64,000 nucleotides of DNA from Hygrophila difformis (Eukaryota; Streptophyta; Magnoliopsida; Lamiales; Acanthaceae), in the NCBI GenBank assembly GCA_030278955.1, contig JAOANR010000014.1, positions 31,943,453-32,007,452 on the forward strand, read 5' to 3'. Of the stretch, positions 21,482 to 34,179 are shown one piece after another. A program made the position numbers and the translations under genes. A model generated the notes under the pieces. That model searched no databases and was not told the origin of the DNA. It was given only the letters and a program-made list of their open reading frames with translations. Position 1 is the first letter of the stretch, and each line of letters starts with the position of its first letter.

Positions 21482-24400
21482 ACCACAAAGTAATCAAATC
21501 AGGAATCCTGTTGCCCGATTGTACAGCTGATCAAGCAGTTATAGAAGCATCAACCAGCACAACCAAAATTATCGAATTAAGAGAGGATATGAAGAAGGAA
21601 TTTGATATGTCAATGGATGAACACACAGAGGCACAGTTTGAACTAAGAAAAGGATGGGACATTAATATTCCCCCAGAGGCAGAACTAACATTGCAGTGGC
21701 AATAGAAAGGGATTTCTTCCACTTCCTTGTAAGTTTTTGGGGAAGGGTGATGGGCCACGCTCCTGAGGACGCTAAGACTACTCCTGAAGTACATTATGGG
21801 AGAATAGTGCTTAAATTCCAAGAGCACATGGCTATCTGGAACAGACATCTAGAAATAGGGACAAGAGACAAGGCTCTGGCAGAGTTTGATATTATCAATC
21901 CCCGATCAGCCAATAGATGAGCTGGTAAAGATGCAGTTCGTGGAGAAACCAATGGATGTAAGCAGAATTGCTGGAATAGGCATGTTCATGATGCATGAGG
22001 CTTTTCCCTTCGCTTTCAACCCATATTTATTCGTGAAAAAAGGAATAAAAGAGCAAAGGTGGATTACAGAACAAGCAAGACTGAGGCACCGAGATCTGAG
22101 TTACAATCTTTATGATGTAATTAAGAAAGCTGAAAAGTTTTAGGCGGAAAATAACACTTCCCTCCTGAAGACATTCATAAGAAAGATAAGTGAAGCACGA
22201 CATCAGTGGTATGACTTGACATATGTATGGGGAAAGGGAAAAGGTGAAATCACAAAGTCACGACTAAATGAAGGAATTGCCGTGCCGGATAAGGACGAAT
22301 TTAAATCAGTCTTCCTGAACAAGAAATTAGGAAGCACCAAGACATCAAAGCAATCCCAGGAGCTAGAACATATAATTGTTCTCAGGGACCAGATCATGCA
22401 TGACACTCAGTACAGGAAATGGAAGTTTTTAAAAAAAGGACAACACCAAACCTTACTCTAATCCAAGCCCGCTCCTGAGGAGTATCTGAAGTACGATGCT
22501 GCTCACGACATGTCATATCTGAAAGACTTAGAAAAGGACATGGTCAGAGGGATGATAGAACAATACAACAATGCATATTGAACTCATAATGGATATGGAT
22601 TACGAAGCCCTCAAGTACTGTAATGAAAGAGGAAGAGGAAAGATTCTCTATTATGAGCATGATTACCAGATCAATTTTGCAGGAAAATTCAAAAGAAATG
22701 GAATGAGAAGCTGGTCAATATTTCAAGTCCGGAATTTATAGAGAATTACTTGAAACATGCTCAGCCGGAAGGGGATGATGAGTTCACTTTCATTGATGAG
22801 TATACTGCTGCCGCCACTCCACCTCAAATATTCACTGTAGTCCAACCAAAGCTTGAGTCACAGCCTCAGTCTCAACCTGCCCCTCAACCAAATCCTCAAG
22901 CTCAATCTGAACAAACTGTTGAGGCAACTCCGGTGCCGAAGGACAAGGGTAAAGGAAAAGCAGCTGAGGAGCCTCCGAAAAAGGAAAGCTCGAGAATCAG
23001 GCACAGATCGAAGCATATGCCGAAAAAGCCCGAGCTGAACAAGAAAAAGAACACCAGGCAGCTGCAATGGAATTACATGCCAGAGAATTGGAAATGCAAG
23101 CTCGGGAAGCGGAAAATCAAAGGCAGAATAATAGAAAACACTGGAAGAGGCACAGATGCTAAGAAATGTATAGAAAACAAAGGATGAAGAAGCTACCAAG
23201 AAACTACAAGTTGCGCTTGAAGCCGAAAAATCTGGAGAAGCATAAAAAGAAAGGGAAATGGAAGGAGATGATGATTTAAAAATAACGGGAGAAGTTAAAG
23301 GAGTTGGATTTAAGGTCAAAGATGAGCCAAAAGCTTGGCATCCCTCCACTGCTTATACAGAAGAAATGTACAGGAAAGATCTCAGAAAGAATTTGAATGA
23401 ACAACTTGAAGCAGTAAGAGAACAAGGGGCAGAACCAGCAGCTATTGAACGATTCATCGAAGCTGCTCGCATTATTGATCCACTTGTGGGAACTGTTAGA
23501 ATTGAAGCAGTGATCACTTTAGAAGGTCCGTCTGGGACGAAGAAGAGAATGAGAGTCTTGATTGGAGAACAAGATGAAGACGAATAAAGTGAACAGGCAG
23601 GTACTGACCCAATTACACTCTCTGAACTGTTAAAAGAAAAGGCTGATGAGGAGCAGAATGCTGAAAAATTGAGAGTTGAAAGAGAAGAAAGAGAAAAAAA
23701 TGAAGCCAAGCAGGAAAGAAGGGACGATGAAGCTGATAAACAGAAACTGGCAGCAATCTTCCAAAAACCACTGGAAAGAATTAGAGAAGAACGTGAAAGG
23801 GAGAACTTGGCAGAGGAAAACGAGCCCATAAATGAACAAATCCAAAAAGGAGCTGATGAAGAAATGGACTGAGAGTCTAGTGCAGATCAAGAATCAATTG
23901 GATCCGTCCGACCAGTCAACTTTTGGGCGGAAAATGAAGTGAGGCATCGAATGGGTAAAGGGTTGTATAAGAAAAAAGAGATTGGGAATGAAGATCTTGA
24001 GAAGAAATTCAACGGGAATGTAGAAGGGGTCAAAAACTATGCTAAAATGCAAAGAGCCATTGTGCCTGACAAGGGGTTTAGCCTGGATGTCCTAACACAC
24101 CCCACCATTGAATACTTCCGAACGCAGCAAAACTGGGGAGACTTTTTGATGCATCGTGAGGAAGAAGGGTTTGTACAGCTTACTAGAGAGTTCTTTTGCA
24201 ATATTGATGCAAAAAGAACAACTTGGGTCCGAGACATGATATTGACATTTCGCCAGAATATTTGAACAGACTCCTCAGAACTCCTGGAATCCAAGATGAG
24301 TTCCCAGCGGGAGAAGTATTAAACAAGAGGGAAAACACGAAAAGGCTACAATCTATAACATCATTGCCAACAGCTTGATGCGGGGACCCATCATTCAGAA

Positions 24401-25403
24401 CACATTTTGGTCCACCCAGCTGCAGCTCCACTTTATGCCTACCTACGAGTTCTACATGGCCAAAGTTAGACCCAGCTCACACCCTCAGTCCATTTCTGGA
24501 AACATTTTGATGGGGTTTGCAAAACTTTGGCATGGGGTCAAGCTAAACGTAGGTAGGCATGTCTTTGAAGTCCTGACGACCCAGATACAACACAAGCAAG
24601 CTTTATGCTATCCAAATTTAATCAGAAGAATCTGTGTGGATGATGGAACTGACTTAGAAGATTTCGTTGCAGACACTCCCATTAGAATCAACCCTCCCAT
24701 TATGGTGCCTAACCTCGGTTTTCAAGAAAGAATTGTCTACGTTTTGCCCAACATTCCAGATGACTCCGATCTTCAATCATCTTTCATATCTGGTGGTCAA
24801 GCACCATCTGTTCGAAGGAGAGCTCCGGGGTCACTGCGTGCTCCAAGAGGAAAAAAGAGGGCCTGCACTGAGGCGGGACCTTCAATAATAAACGAAGAAG
24901 AACCTCAGGAGGAACAACCTGAAGAGATGTCAACTCCAACTTCCACTCTTACTCCCGCACAACAAAGAGCTCAACCATCTCCACTTCCTCCCAGAAGCCA
25001 AAACATGTCTGAACATCCTGCTGACTCACATGTTTTTTGAGATTGTGAGTAGTATGAACAAAACTGTAACTAATAGTATGAAGTCGCTGGCAGATGTAAT
25101 CATTTTGGGGAAGGACGAAGAAAGAAGGGAGAAGCAGGAAGAGAAGAAAAGAAAGGAAAAGAAAGAAAGAAGAAAGGAGGAAGAAAAAGCAGAACAAATA
25201 AAGAGAGATGATGAATTCAGAATGATGTTGCTAGTAGTGCAGAAAGACAAAAGAAATTCATGGAGACGATGCTAAGCCAGCAGGCTGCACTGATGCAGGC
25301 CCTGATTGCACAGCTTCCAAAGCCACCTCCAGCTCCAAGTTCAGATGTCCCTCCAGAGGATGGCGCTGGCCCATCCACCCAACCGGAAGAGCAGAGAGAT
25401 TGA
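21482..25403 (+). pseudogene. Element A third ORF: putative plant transposon protein-like cargo, decayed
   Basis: A long coding relic of about 1300 codons begins at the splice acceptor and ends at TGA 25401-25403. The N-terminal part (21482-23250) is fragmented and I do not recognise it; it includes a P/Q-rich stretch near 22850. From 23258 one frame runs to 24265 with stops at 23585 and 23870, and contains a charged coiled coil (23640-23870). The segment around 24050-24720, with VQLTREFFCNI, TTWVRD and YPNLIRRICVDDG, resembles the family annotated as putative plant transposon protein domain. A proline-rich tail and another coiled coil (25080-25230) follow. Frame changes near 21700, 21890, 24300 and 25030. 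It shows no homology to B's third ORF, and no signal peptide or membrane segments expected of an Env-like protein are visible. Confidence 0.6.
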
Positions 25404-26043
25404 GTCCACAGTGATCATATTCATTTGAGCACCATTGTAAACATCATGTAAGAAAATTTTCCTTCATATGTGCAAGTTCAAACCCACTGCATAGAAATCT
25501 CTTATAATTGATGTAATTTACTGCTTTTCACAAATGGAACTTTGTTTTTGGGGTCCAAACTTTTAAGAAAAGATGTCTGTCATTCCGAGATGAATAAGTG
25601 ACTGGCAGGCCAAAGAGAAAAAAAACAGAACTGCAACATGCTTTGCATGTTGACAGTGCCTCTTTACTGCTTTAAATTAAATAACCAGCAAAAGCATGCA
25701 TAAATCTGTCACCTAAATTCACATTTTGAATTTAGGCTTATGATTAAATTTCCAAACTATTAAATTGGGATAATATAATTAAAAACATGCATGAAATAAA
25801 TTTTTGAGGTTTTGAGCTATAAAAATTTAATGATATAATCATCTTATTGGGTAATAAATCCTCATGTTGAAAATTTAATTGAGTAAATTGTAAGAATTTC
25901 TCACAGATTAAATTTAAGAATATTGTATGACATGAATCAACCACTCCATGTGAGATTTGAGCCATGAGTCACTATTACTCATTCTTTCTTTGTTGTGTGA
26001 AAATCTTTTCAATTAAAGAACACTAGAACTTGCGATTGAAACC
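25404..26043 (+). other. Element A conserved 3' non-coding segment, left part
   Basis: Homology to B resumes right after the ORF stop, e.g. GATGAATAAGTGACTG near 25590 and TTTACTGCTTTAAAT near 25665, against B's - strand 32175 downwards. No ORF. It is cut at 26039-26043 (AAACC) by B. Confidence 0.8.
26039..26043 (+). repeat. Target site duplication AAACC, left copy (B)
   Basis: AAACC precedes B and is repeated at 53828-53832. Removing B and one copy restores a segment that matches B's own sequence at about 31490-31540. Confidence 0.95.
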
Positions 26044-28867
26044 TGAAACTTTTGACAATTTCCGCACACGAGTATTTTCTAAAATATCCCAGGTTCAATT
26101 TATTAAAAGAAAAGAGTTATGATTCATGGGAAAAGGGTTTAAGGATATAGTTCACTTTTTATTACTCATGAGGGGGAAACTTAGAGTTCGAACGGCGTTA
26201 TGGACCTTCCCGGCATGAAACGTTTGACAAATTTGTGCCTTGAAAATCCTTGCCATGAAACTTTTGACAAGTTCCCACGACATGAGCATTTTCAGAAAGG
26301 TCATAATCCTGGTGTTCAATTTTATTTAATGAAACCAATTTATGAAGGCGGAGTTGGGATTAGGGATATATTTATAGGTTGTCACGTTTTTATTACTCGT
26401 GTTAAGAAACTGTGGCCGGAAAGCGTGCGGTGTCAAAAATTGCAGTAATTTATAGTAAGACCGGATCGTTCACTGGAGGATGTGCGATAGAAGCAGGGCC
26501 CACGTCGTTTTACTAGATTTTCCATTCGTATTGCTCCAATTGCTTTGAAAAGTGATTAACAACTACTGACTGAATTTAAACTAAACTACAGAAGCGTTTA
26601 AATCTGTTCTACAAAGCACATGAATTCTATTCTAGAAAATGGGTAAAGTTATTCTACGAATGCGATAAACATTATCTATAAAAGCAATGAAAATTTACAC
26701 TATGCTAGCTATGAAGCTGATTCACAGTGTGGACAGAAGGGACAGGAAGAAAAGAATAAAAATTGGACAAGATTTAGATAAGGCATAGTTAAACTTCCAT
26801 TTTTATACACAGATCTTTGCTTGGGGATAATTCTGTCAGATAGCTAATTCTCATGCTCTCAGTACTGCGTTCCCTTTAACAGACAGGTACTTATAGTACG
26901 AGTTTACATGTTCTTAGGACCGCAATTTCTAAGATACCACAGATTTGTAACTGCTCTGGCCTGGGTATGTTACTTCATCTGTGGTGGATAAGCAACACCT
27001 GACAAATCATTTATTGACATGCCAAGTACTACTATCATTCTCCCATGTCACACCCAAAGATTCTAATCAAGCCCTAAACTATCCCTTAACTATCAATCCT
27101 AGTAGCAGTTACGCAACTCTCAATACAGCCGAGTGACCTCTAACGAAAGCATTTAAAAGAAAACGATAAAGAAAGCATTTGAAATCCTATCACTCAGAGG
27201 TTTTGAAGGTTTGACCCTGGTAGTAAAAGACAGCTCCCCATCAGAATGAAGGAGTAAGGATCAAGAATTCCCGGCTCTCGGTGAACTACTCGAGTGTTCA
27301 CTTCCTTCCAGGTGGTTATGAGATACAAACTAATGAAATGAACTAATAGATTAGTTCATTCCGGATGCACTCACTCAGGACTCAAAAATAGGCTTTGGCA
27401 AAAGAGGATAGCAGTTGAAAGAAAACTCAACCCTATCTTAGAAAATAGCCAAGGCCTGGATGTTGTTCCTCTGAGATTATTTACTACACTGTATTTGAGT
27501 CCAAGTGGACCCCATCTCAGTGTAATATTTAATCTCAGATTCCCAACAAACAGCAATTTTGGAAAATAATGAATTTGAAAACCATTCCCTAAACAGGTAC
27601 TAGACTCTCAATTAAAACACAGATCCTTTCAGTCTAGATGAGACCTAATCGCTGACTCTGCTTCTAATTTCCCAAAATCAACCCTTGACAGAATATGAAT
27701 TAGTCATAACTGAAGAATTTATCCCTTACTCATATCCGGATTTTACAAAGGAGTTTTTGTTGGAAATTTAATACACAATATCTGTTTAAATCTAGCCTTC
27801 TATTGTCCGAGGGAAGGATCCCAAAATATTATAGACCACAATAGTACATAATATTATCATGCATAAAGGTATATTGAAGTGTAAAATGAATTGACCCAAA
27901 ATATAGAGGTGGGTCTAGACAGAGGGTGAAACACAAATATGGAGTGGTCAAAGAACCAAAGTAATGGCAGGATAATTGAGTGGACTGTAAACATCTACTG
28001 TCCAACTTCCCAATTACTTGGATGGAGCGAATTTAGACAGCTTAGACCATACAATGGCAGTGTCAATGCCAGTTGGGCCTCCACTGTCTGTGCATTCAGA
28101 TAAAACCTACATGCTTCCATTCTGCAGTACTTATCAGCTATACTACAGATTGGAATTTGGGTTTGGGAATTAAGATAAGGAAAATAAAACTGTATCTGGA
28201 TAGGAGTCAGCTGAGCAGCTATTATAATCCCGGATGGACGAACCGCCAAGGCTTCCACTGACTGCCATCCAGACCATGCAAAATAACACTTAGTAACTAA
28301 TACCCAGAATACGAGCTAGTTATCCATGAGGGAATACCCGCCAACATTAGTCTGATGTATTCGTTACTAATTGTTACATACAATACGCAAAAGACAAAAG
28401 AAAATAAAGTAAAATAGAATAAAGAGAGAAACCTGTATGAGAGACATTGGTTTCTCATGCAAGGTTATGGAATCAATCCATATTTGATGGCTTAAATAAT
28501 CCCTCCTACCATAATTAATTACAGTCCGGATTATCTGTTTAAGACATCATGGTTTTGTTTATAGAAAAGTGTTTTAATGACAATTGAACAAAGATCCTTT
28601 AATCATAACAATTAGTGATTTAATCATTGCTAATTACAATCATTAATCATTAATGACTAGAGGGTTCAATTAATTAAGTGATGGAAATGGAGAATCAAAA
28701 TTTCGGCAGCATAACGCCTCATATTGCAATTCTGGGATATTACATCTCAATCCGTGGGATTAAGATGTGAGTGCTTGCAATATAATAGGGGTTGAGAGAT
28801 CAGAATTTTTAGGATTAAATAAAAGAGGAGATTCTGTCTAAATACCATAAATTGTGTCATTGGCCTA

Positions 28868-29290
28868 GACCCGCGACATGGGTACCTCGACAGGTTTTCA
28901 GAAATTTTGGCAGAGTTTTACCCTGTGTCGCTAAGCAAGGGTTGTGTCGCAGACCGTGGGTCCGCGACAGGAGTTTAGTGACACAAGATTTTCTGCAAAA
29001 TTTCTAAGTATTTGGCTCCCAGTCGCTAATCAGGAGATTGTGTCGCGGGGCGTGGCTCCGCGACAGGGGTGTTCCGCGACAGAAGCCATGCAGAGGAAAA
29101 TAGCAAAAGTTTGGGTCCCTGGTCGCTAAGCAGGGGTTGTGTCGCGGACCGTGGGTCCGCGACAGGAATGCCTCGCGACCGAGGGTTTTCAAAATATCAA
29201 GACAAATGTCCCTAAACATCCATGTCGCGGAACAGCCTCCCTGTCGATAAACGTGGCCTAGCGACAGGAGTCGGTTAGCGACATGGATGG
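28868..29290 (-). repeat. B-type inverted GTCGC repeats, downstream array of 3' LTR
   Basis: More than a dozen half-sites of type TGTCGCGGA or TGTCGCTAA. A perfect example is TGTCGCGGACC at 29140-29150 paired with GGTCCGCGACA at 29154-29164. The copy in the other LTR is at about 52142-52562. Confidence 0.85.
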
Positions 29291-29915
29291 TTCAGGACAC
29301 AAGTCAGTAAAAGCAGAATTGAACAGTGGCATGCAAACAACGTGATCTCACCCTATTTCGGATTAAAAAGCATTTCTAGGCTACAAACAACCCAACAACA
29401 ATGGAAATATGCAAGAACATGCTAGAATAAAGATAAATCTACCCTGAAGCAGTATTTAAAGGTAAAACAAAACCTAATCTAGGGCTCAACCACACTAAAG
29501 CACGCAACACATCCAAAAATAAAGAAACAGCAGCAATAGAGGTCAAATGACCCAAATAAAAATGAAAGCAATAAAAATCCATGGGTAGTAACACCCATTT
29601 CATGTTTCTGGGACTCATTTCCAGATTAACTTCCCATTTTATTAAATGGGTTTGTTAATACCCATCATTTGGGTATTACAAAACCCTAAAAACAAAGAGT
29701 TGTGGAAAAACATGGTGAAAAACTGGCTACTTAACCACTGGAACAGTGGATAACAGTAAACAAAGCACTACACTAAGCTAAACTATGGACATAATTAAAT
29801 AATACAAAAAAAATTAAAAACTAAACTACTCTACCTAAGAACTGGGCGCTGATCTTGCCTTCAAGAGGATGAACTCTAATTTTTCCAACCCACTGAGCTC
29901 ATGGGGGTCACCTCA

Positions 29916-29923
29916 TATTTATA
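29916..29923 (-). promoter_or_regulatory. TATA box of B 3' LTR
   Basis: TATAAATA on the - strand in the context CTATAAATATGAGG, next to the upstream repeat array. Same position as the A LTR box at 55493. Confidence 0.6.
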
Positions 29924-29994
29924 GAAGTGGAACCCTAGGCCCATGGGCTTAATCTGAGGCCCACTGTATCTCAAGACATCACACACATCACACT

Positions 29995-30240
29995 GTGTCG
30001 CGGAACTGGAAGTCTGTCGCGGAACATCACTGCATGTGGTAAGGCTTCTCGACTGGGTCTTGGGTCTCTATTGGTGCGTCTGTGTCGCTAATCAGGCCTG
30101 GGTCGCTAAACCATGGTCCTCGACTCAGGCCTAGCGACGCAGCCTATCTGGACTGGTCTCTTCTTCATGCTATATGCTGTGTCGCTAATCCCTCCTGTGT
30201 CGCTAATCATGGACCGCGACACAGGAGCTTCCGCGACCGG
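29995..30240 (-). repeat. B-type inverted GTCGC repeats, upstream array of 3' LTR
   Basis: Half-sites such as TGTCGCGGAAC, TGTCGCTAATC and CGCGACACAGG just upstream (element orientation) of the TATA box. The copy in the other LTR is at about 53270-53516. Confidence 0.85.
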
Positions 30241-30552
30241 GTGCTCCAGGACTGGGCTGAATGGGCCAGATGGGCCGAAATTGTTCTTTTTGTGGGCTTT
30301 TCTATCTTTTCCCATCTTTTTGTATTCCTTCTTTTCTTTTCTTTTTCTCATGTTTTTGGATTTTTCTAACATAAATGTGTAATAAAATTACATATTTATG
30401 CATTTTTCACACCAGCTCAATATTTTTACAATTATGCATAAATCAGTCCAATTCAACTGCTTTCTTATTTAATATAAGACCGGAATGCGATCAAATGCCC
30501 GTTTTAGACACGGAAATGGATTGAAAGTAATGGTCATTTCTGGCCATTATCA

Positions 30553-32175
30553 ACATCCTCACATTTAATACTGATCGTCCCCGAGCAGTCAGAGTCAATG
30601 TTCTAAAGAACACGGGCTCTGCATATTCAATTCATTTTCGTGGCTTCATAAATCACATTCTTTTTGGATTGGGATAGGACAATCACAAACTACAAGTATT
30701 AAATCCCCTTGATTGCAGTGTTTAATGAAATGATACTTGATCACTACATCGGGCCTACAAGTCAAACATTATTATCAACCCTTCATGAACATCATGTTTG
30801 AAAACTGCAAGGATTAAAAATTAGAATTACAGTATGACACAAATATAATTCATAAAACAGAGCCTCACATGTAAGAGAATCGGAAAGTTCACTCACTCTC
30901 AATTGGGGCTAAATAATGAACGCTCGAAATCAATTTTAATTAAATTATCCCATAAGCTTGCAATCAGACCAACTCGCCACCGGCTCATTTCCTCAAATCG
31001 AGATCATGAGGTCTTATTCAAGGGTTATAACGGGGCATACGGTTGTAACGTTCGGTAGGAAAGGGAAATTATTGGGCTAAGAAGTGGTAGGAATTAATTC
31101 TATCATAACTTGGCATTTTTTATTTAAAATTTATGATCATCACTATTTCTTCTTTCTTTCTTTTGCTTTTCTTTTGCATGACATTAGACTAAGTCTAATT
31201 TGCTTTATCATTTGCAATTTTTTTTTTGAATCGGCCCATAGCATTGCCGATTAATACATTGTTGATGATCACAAATTTAATGCCTTGTTAAAATTTATTC
31301 TTACACACTTGGGTTTAAATATTTTGGTCTTTTTGGAAAGTTTGGAATAATATAAAGGGCTTCAAAGAAAAATTAGGCTTAAAGGCTCAAATTGGTTAAT
31401 CCTAAAGGGAAAATATTTTTGGTTTTGGATTTCAAGAAAAAGAAGGCCAAAATTTGGGTTTTCTAGGTCCCTCGATCATATGCTCGATTCGGGAATATGG
31501 CATGGTCTTGAATCGGTCCCAATTGCAAGTTCTAGTTTCCTTTAATCGAATTGATTCACACATCAAAGGAATAAATGAGTAAAAGTGACTCATGGCTCAA
31601 ATCTCACAAGGTTGGATTGATTCATGTCATACAATATTCTCAAATTTAATCAAAGCTTAATCCCAACACTTTATTCAATCAAAATTTCTAACATGCAGAT
31701 TTATTACCCAATAAGTTGATCGCATCATTAAATTTTTATAGCTCAAAACCTTAGGAATTCATATCATGCATGTTTTCAATTATATTATCCCAATTTAACA
31801 GTCTGAAGATTTAATCACAAGCCTAAATTCAACACGTGAATTTAGAGCAGGTTTATGCACATTTTTGCTGGTTATTTTATTTAAAGCAGTAAAAAGGTAC
31901 TGCTGACATATGGAGTATGTCAACAACATATTTTTGGCCTGACAGTCACTTATTCATCTCGGACTGTCAGACATATTTTCAAAAAGAAAGCAAATAAAAA
32001 AAATGTTGCGGGTCTCAAACTTGAGTTCCATTCGTGGAAAGCAATAAATTACATCAGCTTCAAGAGATTCCTAAGCAGTTAGTACGAACCTGCATGTAAA
32101 AGATGAAATCCCTTATATGATGCCTACACTAGAACTTAAATAAGATAAAACATTTCAGAATTCACCCCTCTTCTC
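30553..32175 (-). other. B 3' non-coding segment and polypurine tract
   Basis: Read on the - strand this runs from the F-box stop codon to the LTR. It is homologous to A (25404-26043 plus 53833-54847). It ends in ATTAAATGTGAGGATGT next to TGATAATGG; the purine-rich GTGAGGATGT is the likely polypurine tract (30553-30566). A C/T-rich run near 31145-31180 is on the + strand. No ORF supported. Confidence 0.8.
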
Positions 32176-32839
32176 TTAGAGCATGTATTTGAGCCAGTGG
32201 ACGTAGCTGGTCAGATCACAGTGCAGGCACCAGCCATTATGGTCTCTCAGGGGTTCATGCATTCTTGTGCAGTAGACCCGGGGTGGTTGATCTGCAAATA
32301 GGTAGGGAGTGTCCGGATCGTCCGACATCCATGAGAGAGTGTTGGCGGACGTGTAGTTCAGGACCGATCGATCGGTCACCATTCTCTCTATCATTCTGAT
32401 CCCCTGATTAACATGGCCTTCATCCAGCTTGCTCATGAGCATCAGTCCACGGGTGAAGATTGACGCTTTGTGATTGTCTTCGATGCCTGGCCGCAGCAGT
32501 TCGCAGGCTCGCTCCTCATCCTCTTCTGCAAATGCCAGGAGTGCTGGAACAATTTGGAAGTTGAAGTTTCCAGCCTCCGTGCATGTGTGCAGAAATCTCT
32601 CTTTCTGCCACCGTATCCCCCCTTGCCACTGCCTCACCCTAGAAGTATCCAACTCGCATCGCTTGTACACGATGGCGAGATTTCCTGCATCCCTGAACTT
32701 TTTGCATGTCTCTTGTGCAGTGAACACTTCCCTGATTTCATCCTCTCCTATTTGGGAGAGGATTTCACCTAGGAGCTCTAGTGGTAAGTCAAGCAGCTGG
32801 GTTCCCTCGGGTGCAGGATACGGGATAGGAAGATTGCCC
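32176..32839 (-). CDS. F-box protein-like cargo ORF in element B
   Basis: An open frame of 220 residues plus stop lies directly after a good splice acceptor (TCTTATCTTTTCAG, cut at 32840/32839). Residues 18-37 (LPLELLGEILSQIGEDEIRE) match the start of an F-box, followed by VFTAQETCKKFRDAGN. The C-terminus has PRVYCTRMHEP and NGWCLHCDLTSYVHWLKY, a Cys/His pattern like the tail of plant F-box proteins of the At2g35280 type. Such proteins bind SKP1 in SCF ubiquitin ligases. No ATG lies between the upstream in-frame stop and the F-box, so a start would have to come from an upstream exon. The frame is intact, in a young element, in exactly the slot where A carries an unrelated ORF. It may be host-derived. 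F-box identity is judged from motifs, not a search. Confidence 0.6.
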
Positions 32840-34160
32840 CTGAAAAGATAAGAAGTGATGAATCCAATTTTTTATAATTTTCGCAGAAATTATTCAAGTT
32901 TAGAAACCAACATCCTCACATTTAGAGTTTTGCTCTAAATGTGAGATTATTAAGTTTCTGACTTGAATTTAGTATAAAGCATACGTAAAATAAATTTTTG
33001 AAGAGATAGGGGTCATTGGGCCCCTATATATTTTTAATGGGCCATCGGGCCCAAAAGTTCGATTTTTCAATATTATTAGACAAGTCCGAGACACTTGTTG
33101 AAAAAAATGGAATGAGATGGATGCTGGAGATGGAATGCTCGAATTTTTGGAATGTGCAGTGGAGGCGTGGCGACATGGATCTGCTATTTTTGGACTGTCT
33201 GGACTATCTTGGACAGTTAAAACATCCAAAAATTTGCAAACACTGTTTTTAATACTTAAAATAGTTGACTTGTTTTATTTAAAGAAAGTGGGGTGTGAGT
33301 GGTCCCATTTGGATTTTTGAAAAGGATAGCAGTTGGGTGACAAAAATACTGCTATTTACTCACACTATAGTTCCATTGGGAACAAAAAGAACACAAGTCA
33401 ATTAAAACCCATCAACTATTTTTGTCATTTTCCAAAAGGTCACTTTTATTAAAAAGTGGAAGTCTCTCATTGGGTGTTTGTACTATGTTTCCATAAGCAA
33501 ACAAACATTTATTCCCACAAGTTGTAACATGAGGAGACAAATATGCCAAAAAGATCTTTCCACTTTAATGTTCCAAGATAACACTGCAGAAACATTTATT
33601 TCAAAATCAAAAACAAAGCTAAACAAGAATATCAAATATTCAACCCTAAAACTCAGAATAGAAAAACCAACAACATCATGGTGCTCAAAACAACACCCCA
33701 ACATTCATCAGTTTGTTCTTTCAAGTTTAAGTCTCTCAAAAATTTTAACTCTTGTCAGTTTTTTAAAAAGATGAGTTCTTTACAGATTCCAAAAAGATCT
33801 CAAAACAATGCTCAAAACCGAGAGCACTCAGATCCTTAAGAACAGAAAAACACCCGCGCACACAAGCCACAATATGTTCTTCTCAAAACCAAAATAAAGG
33901 CAAGAGAACAAGGAAGATGGGAGGAGCCATGAACAGGAGGAGAAATGGGATTCTACCCTGCCCTCCATGGTTCAGGTCGGGGTAAGGGTCCCAAGTTTGG
34001 AAGGATCCTGTAAAATCGGTCCATAGTTTCCCTTTGAAAACAGATGGTTGAGTGCGAAGAACACGGTGGTGTTCGTTCGGGAGAGAGAAGAGGGAACATG
34101 AGAAGTTGGAGAGACGAGTGAAAAAGAGGAGAATGCAGGGAAAGGAGGTGAGGAGGGGGG
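32840..34160 (-). other. B region between internal promoter and cargo ORF: leader and putative intron
   Basis: Homologous in part to A 19766-21481. It holds a perfect 12-bp hairpin with polypurine-like flank (32916-32927 with 32933-32944, then CATCCTCACA read as TGTGAGGATG on the - strand). A small ORF ending near 33883 contains an in-frame ATGGCTCC context that lines up loosely with A's exon 1, but no clear GTAAGT donor follows. Coding here is not supported. Confidence 0.5.
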
Positions 34161-34168
34161 TATAAATA
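34161..34168 (-). promoter_or_regulatory. Putative internal TATA-like box of B
   Basis: Read on the - strand the context is CAGTATTTATACCCCCC, aligned with A's CTTATAAATACCC at 19756. It directly follows the repeat array 34500-34180 in element orientation. Confidence 0.45.
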
Positions 34169-34179
34169 CTGAAAAAGCT

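Larger units (their letters stand above)
26044..30552 (-). repeat. B 3' LTR (4509 bp)
   Basis: Matches 49289-53827 throughout. TATA box on the - strand at 29916-29923, so U3 is about 630 bp and R plus U5 about 3.9 kb. It carries two arrays of inverted GTCGC repeats (28868-29290 and 29995-30240) on either side of the TATA box. Confidence 0.95.

Noticed and set aside
21482..25403. Envelope-like protein in A
   Set aside because: Athila relatives can carry an env-like ORF, but I see no signal peptide, transmembrane segments or furin-type site. The readable parts are charged coiled coils and a transposon-protein-like domain.
29680..29700. Telomere-like AAACCCTAAA in B's LTR
   Set aside because: A single imperfect unit without tandem repetition.
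30082..30382. ORFs of 89-95 codons in B's LTRs (also 53378-53657)
   Set aside because: They overlap the GTCGC array and a pyrimidine-rich tail on both strands, and are explained by composition.
32470..32851. Two + strand ORFs of 100-125 codons
   Set aside because: Antisense to the F-box-like ORF of B; no recognisable protein features.
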